DNA of 64,000 nt, taken from Acholoe squamosa (taxonomy: Eukaryota; Annelida; Polychaeta; Phyllodocida; Polynoidae). The position numbers and the translations under genes are program-made. Positions 61,353-64,000 of this stretch are shown here, piece after piece (positions within the stretch are counted from its first letter, which is position 1; each line of letters opens with the position of its first letter). The stretch lies in assembly GCA_949317995.1 (NCBI GenBank), contig OX439042.1:13185174-13249173 (forward strand), given 5' to 3'. Below the pieces are notes generated by a model that worked only from the letters and a program-made list of their open reading frames with translations, ran no database searches and had not been told where the DNA came from.

Positions 61353-61545
61353 ACTTCATTGGGGCATCATGATAGCTTCATTGGGGCGTCATGAGAGCTT
61401 CATTGGGGCGTCATTGGGGCGTCATGATAGCTTCATTGGGGCATCATGATAGCTTCATTGGGGCGTCATAAGAACTTCATTGGGGCATCATGATAGCTTC
61501 ATTGGGGCATCATGATAGCTTCATTGGGGCATCATGAGAGCGTTT
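61353..61545 (+). repeat. 22-bp minisatellite
   Basis: Eight to nine units of AGCTTCATTGGGGCATCATG plus AT, with one internal half-unit duplication near 61400. The unit resembles one arm of the CATCATGC hairpin family beside it. Confidence 0.92.
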
Positions 61546-61598
61546 TGGTTGAGTGAATGGCAAGGGCTATATTCATGCATCATGCCAACATGGCCCAC

Positions 61599-62010
61599 GA
61601 TACATTGATGTATTAGCAGAACTTAATGGTGTACCAGTTTTGATACATTGATGTGGTAGCAGCACTTAATGGTGTACCAGTTTTGATACATTGATGTGTT
61701 AGCAGCACTTAATGGTGTACCAGTTTTGATACATTGATGTGTTAGCAGCACTTAATGGTGTACCAGTTTTGATACATGGATGTATTAGCAGAACTTAATG
61801 GTGTACCAGTTTTGATACATTGATGTGTTAGCAGCACTTAATGGTGTACCAGTTTTGATACATTGATGTGTTAGCAGCACTTAATGGTGTACCAGTTTTG
61901 ATACATTGATGTGTTAGCAGAACTTAATGGTGTACCAGTTTTGATACATTGATGTATTAGCAGAACTTAATGGTGTACCAGTTTTGATACATTGATGTGT
62001 TAGCAGCACA
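61599..62010 (+). repeat. 43-bp satellite, 9.6 units
   Basis: GATACATTGATGTGTTAGCA starts each unit. The first is at 61599 and the tenth at 61986, an exact multiple of 43, so there are no length changes among nine units. Only a few substitutions are present. It lies in TBC1D19 intron 2. Confidence 0.95.
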
Positions 62011-63228
62011 CAAACTCTATGAAGCATACACTCCCCAGTGTAATCAAATTTTAGAATAGGTCTTGACTCAAACCTTTCTGTTTCTGAAGCCCAATTGAAC
62101 TTAAACTACTAGATATACATTTTATATATTCTTTAAGCACACTGTGTGCTATGTATGTCGAATACAGTACATACCATTTCATTTTATGTTTGAAGCAGTA
62201 GAATATAGAAGCCCCATAGGTTTAACATAGGACCTCCATATCTCACACCCCCTGTGAGATAACCTTCCCCCGTATCTCACGGCCAGTAAGAGCACCCCAA
62301 ATGATAGTAAAATGCATTCAAATTAATAATCTTTTTGCCACATGGCCTTTAGGCCATTGTGGCATCATTACATCAAGTATAGGCAGATCGCTGCATTTTT
62401 AGCCCGTTTTCTGACTTGCTCAGGTCTTAAACACTTGACAATTTATATTTTTATCCTTGGTACTAAAGTCTATGAAAAGTAGTGTAAGCATTTCTAGTAG
62501 TGGCCCCTTAATCCCTTCAAATCAAAGAGCACTATGCAAGTCAAGGCTGCCATCAGATGTTGTCACACCTTTCTGTAATCCTTAATGCTTAACAGGCTGG
62601 GTGTCTACATATATGCACATATAACAATACATGGCCATAAGGGTGCCATAATACACAAACACTCTGTGGCCCTTGAGGATTAACAGGCATTTCATGTTAC
62701 CACTGACTATTAACCCTTGAGGAATACTTGTATAGTCGTCATGATGAATGAGTAGAGCCCTTGGTACATAACACTTTACAATATCCTACACAATTAGTTT
62801 AGTTTTAGTAAATTATTAATCTGTAGATGGAAATGTCACACAAAACCAGACAACTTAAGATAAAATTCAAAGTTTTATTTTAGATAGTTACATCAAACCG
62901 AGAATATGTAGAATATTTTGGTAGATTGTTACAAGTGATCAACGTTTCAAGTGGATTTACCTCTCGATTTCAGGATCATTAAATTACTAATCTTTTAAGT
63001 CAATTAAATTAATCTTTTAAGCCAATGTGGCATCACGGCTATGCCGTGCCTTTTTGAATTTTTAAAAATCTTGAAAATCTTTAACAAAAAATCTTAATAT
63101 TTGTGCCCTCGTTATGACATTTTAAAATAGTTTTGAACATTTCTGACCAAAATAATATGAAATAAATGCAAAGGTTCACTCGGATCTGAGTTGGGGTTTT
63201 CTATGTATTTCGTGTTTTATTTTTTCAG

Positions 63229-63350
63229 GTTGGGAAAGAAAGCTACGTAATGCGGTGTATAAGTGCATGCAGAAATACCCAAGTGTTCCTCATCCACTCG
63301 TCACCCCCGAGTCTGCCAAAGAAGCAGTCACCTACATTCGTAAAGCACAG
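63229..63350 (+). CDS. TBC1D19: TBC1D19-like, third coding exon
   Basis: The acceptor is a T-rich tract ending TTTTTCAG at 63228. The exon supplies the last two bases of a Gly codon and then 40 residues, starting WERKLRNAVY and ending YIRKAQ before GTAAAA. Human TBC1D19 has a close block here (SGWEKKLQNAVY ... YMRKAQ), with the same spacing and a Pro/His-containing linker between. The segment belongs to the N-terminal part of the protein, upstream of the catalytic TBC domain. It exits in phase 0. Confidence 0.9.
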
Positions 63351-63943
63351 GTAAAAGTTTACACGTGATGTTCTTCAGGAAATTAACGGGTAGTGGTACA
63401 GGTATGCCGTCATAGATGTACCATATATATGGTAGAGGTAACAAACGGAAAGTTGAAAAAAAGGAAAGAAAGATACACATAAAAAAGGACATCGGAGGAA
63501 TAGGGGAGGGGTGGGATGTGAGGAAAAGATTTCTATGTTAATTGTTCTTTAAGCCTAAAAGCCCACCTTGGTTAAATACTTCATATGCATCCGATTTCTG
63601 TCTCCTCAGGAGAGGGAGCAAGATTTATTTTTCTGCTCGCCCTCGCATTTTTAAGGAAGAAAAAAACTGTTTCATAAGTTGGAAGAGATGTCAGACCCTC
63701 AGAGGTTCTTCTATTTTCAGAGGTTCAGAGTCCCTTCAAATGTAGACTGAAGTGCAGTGTCATATGTTGAGAAATGCGCCCACTTATAATATGTTATAAG
63801 CCCCTACAATTTTCAGAGGTTTGACCAACACCCAACTGAGATCTCTTAGTTAGTTGAAGGAAAACAAATAAGAAAACTTATTATTCCACAGTAAAATTGT
63901 GTATTTAATTACCTATTTCATTGTTACCCCTGTCTCATTGTAG
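63351..63943 (+). other. TBC1D19 intron 3
   Basis: This 593-base intron has a GTAAAA donor and a TTGTAG acceptor. The 67-residue open frame at 63542-63745 lies wholly inside it and is not part of the gene. No repeat stands out. Confidence 0.75.
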
Positions 63944-64000
63944 ATGAACTGGGAGAAGCGTATCCTGAAGAGCCTTAACAGTATGTGTACTGAGCTGGGT
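63944..64000 (+). CDS. TBC1D19: TBC1D19-like, fourth coding exon (cut by window end)
   Basis: The acceptor TAG ends at 63943. Nineteen residues follow in phase 0, including WEKRILKSLNSMCTEL, which is essentially identical to the vertebrate protein and is the strongest single piece of evidence for the assignment. The exon is still open at the last base of the window, so its donor and the TBC domain lie outside. With the three exons before it, 122 codons are visible, roughly the first quarter of a protein of about 525 residues (length from memory). Confidence 0.92.
   Translation, partial: MNWEKRILKSLNSMCTELG

Larger units (their letters stand above)
60976..63228 (+). other. TBC1D19 intron 2
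   Basis: This 2.25-kb intron is filled in its first half by hairpin-family repeats and two tandem arrays (22-bp and 43-bp units). From about 62010 to 63228 it is plain AT-rich sequence in which I see no gene or clear repeat. Confidence 0.75.

Noticed and set aside
61353..62010. CRISPR-like regular spacing
   Set aside because: Units are contiguous with no variable spacers. These are ordinary satellites in an animal intron.

Overview
This is a window of animal nuclear DNA, AT-rich and crowded with repeats. One gene can be named with confidence. At the right edge, four spliced exons on the + strand (58907-59020, 60903-60975, 63229-63350, 63944 to the window end) encode the N-terminal 122 codons of a TBC1D19-like protein. 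It is recognised from its Trp-Glu-Lys/Arg blocks and from consistent splice phases. Introns, tRNA-derived SINEs, short inverted-repeat elements and a DIRS-type retrotransposon relic all point to a metazoan. The SINE tails and repeat style suggest a marine invertebrate, but I cannot fix the phylum.

Layout. 1-2.4 kb holds a GGGA microsatellite, two degenerate elements rich in a GTTTA word and a young 249-bp MITE. 2.5-23.3 kb is dominated by diverged direct copies of a roughly 3-kb repeat unit. Into this are set a choice palindrome (4843-4908), a 45-bp minisatellite (9.2-10.2 kb), a (TA)n tract and a 3.3-kb foldback element (19456-22748) whose arms carry many TGACCTTGACC motifs. 23-36 kb is mostly intergenic sequence with MITEs, hairpins and a 33-bp minisatellite. 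36-44.6 kb contains a GC-rich direct duplication with CRE-like sites and a diverged tandem duplication of about 4 kb. 46.2-47.1 kb is a GATATC-rich element with a SINE inside it. 48.5-51.3 kb (- strand) is a dead DIRS-like retrotransposon whose recombinase gene is split by a GTTTA foldback element. 51.8-57 kb holds further nested foldback elements. 57-64 kb carries a tRNA-derived SINE, the TBC1D19 start and two satellite arrays in its second intron.

The most striking pattern is a set of non-autonomous elements that share CACTG...CAGTG ends and a 2-bp target duplication, but differ in the short word repeated many times inside (GTTTA, TAGTCA, or AGTCGTCA/ACCTAAG). This is the architecture expected of CACTA-like transposons with subterminal transposase-binding repeats. 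The window may show several lineages whose binding word has diverged while the end stayed fixed. Two weak exon candidates (11258-11368 and 7502-7921) are listed with low confidence. Nearly all other open frames look like chance or repeat-borne frames.
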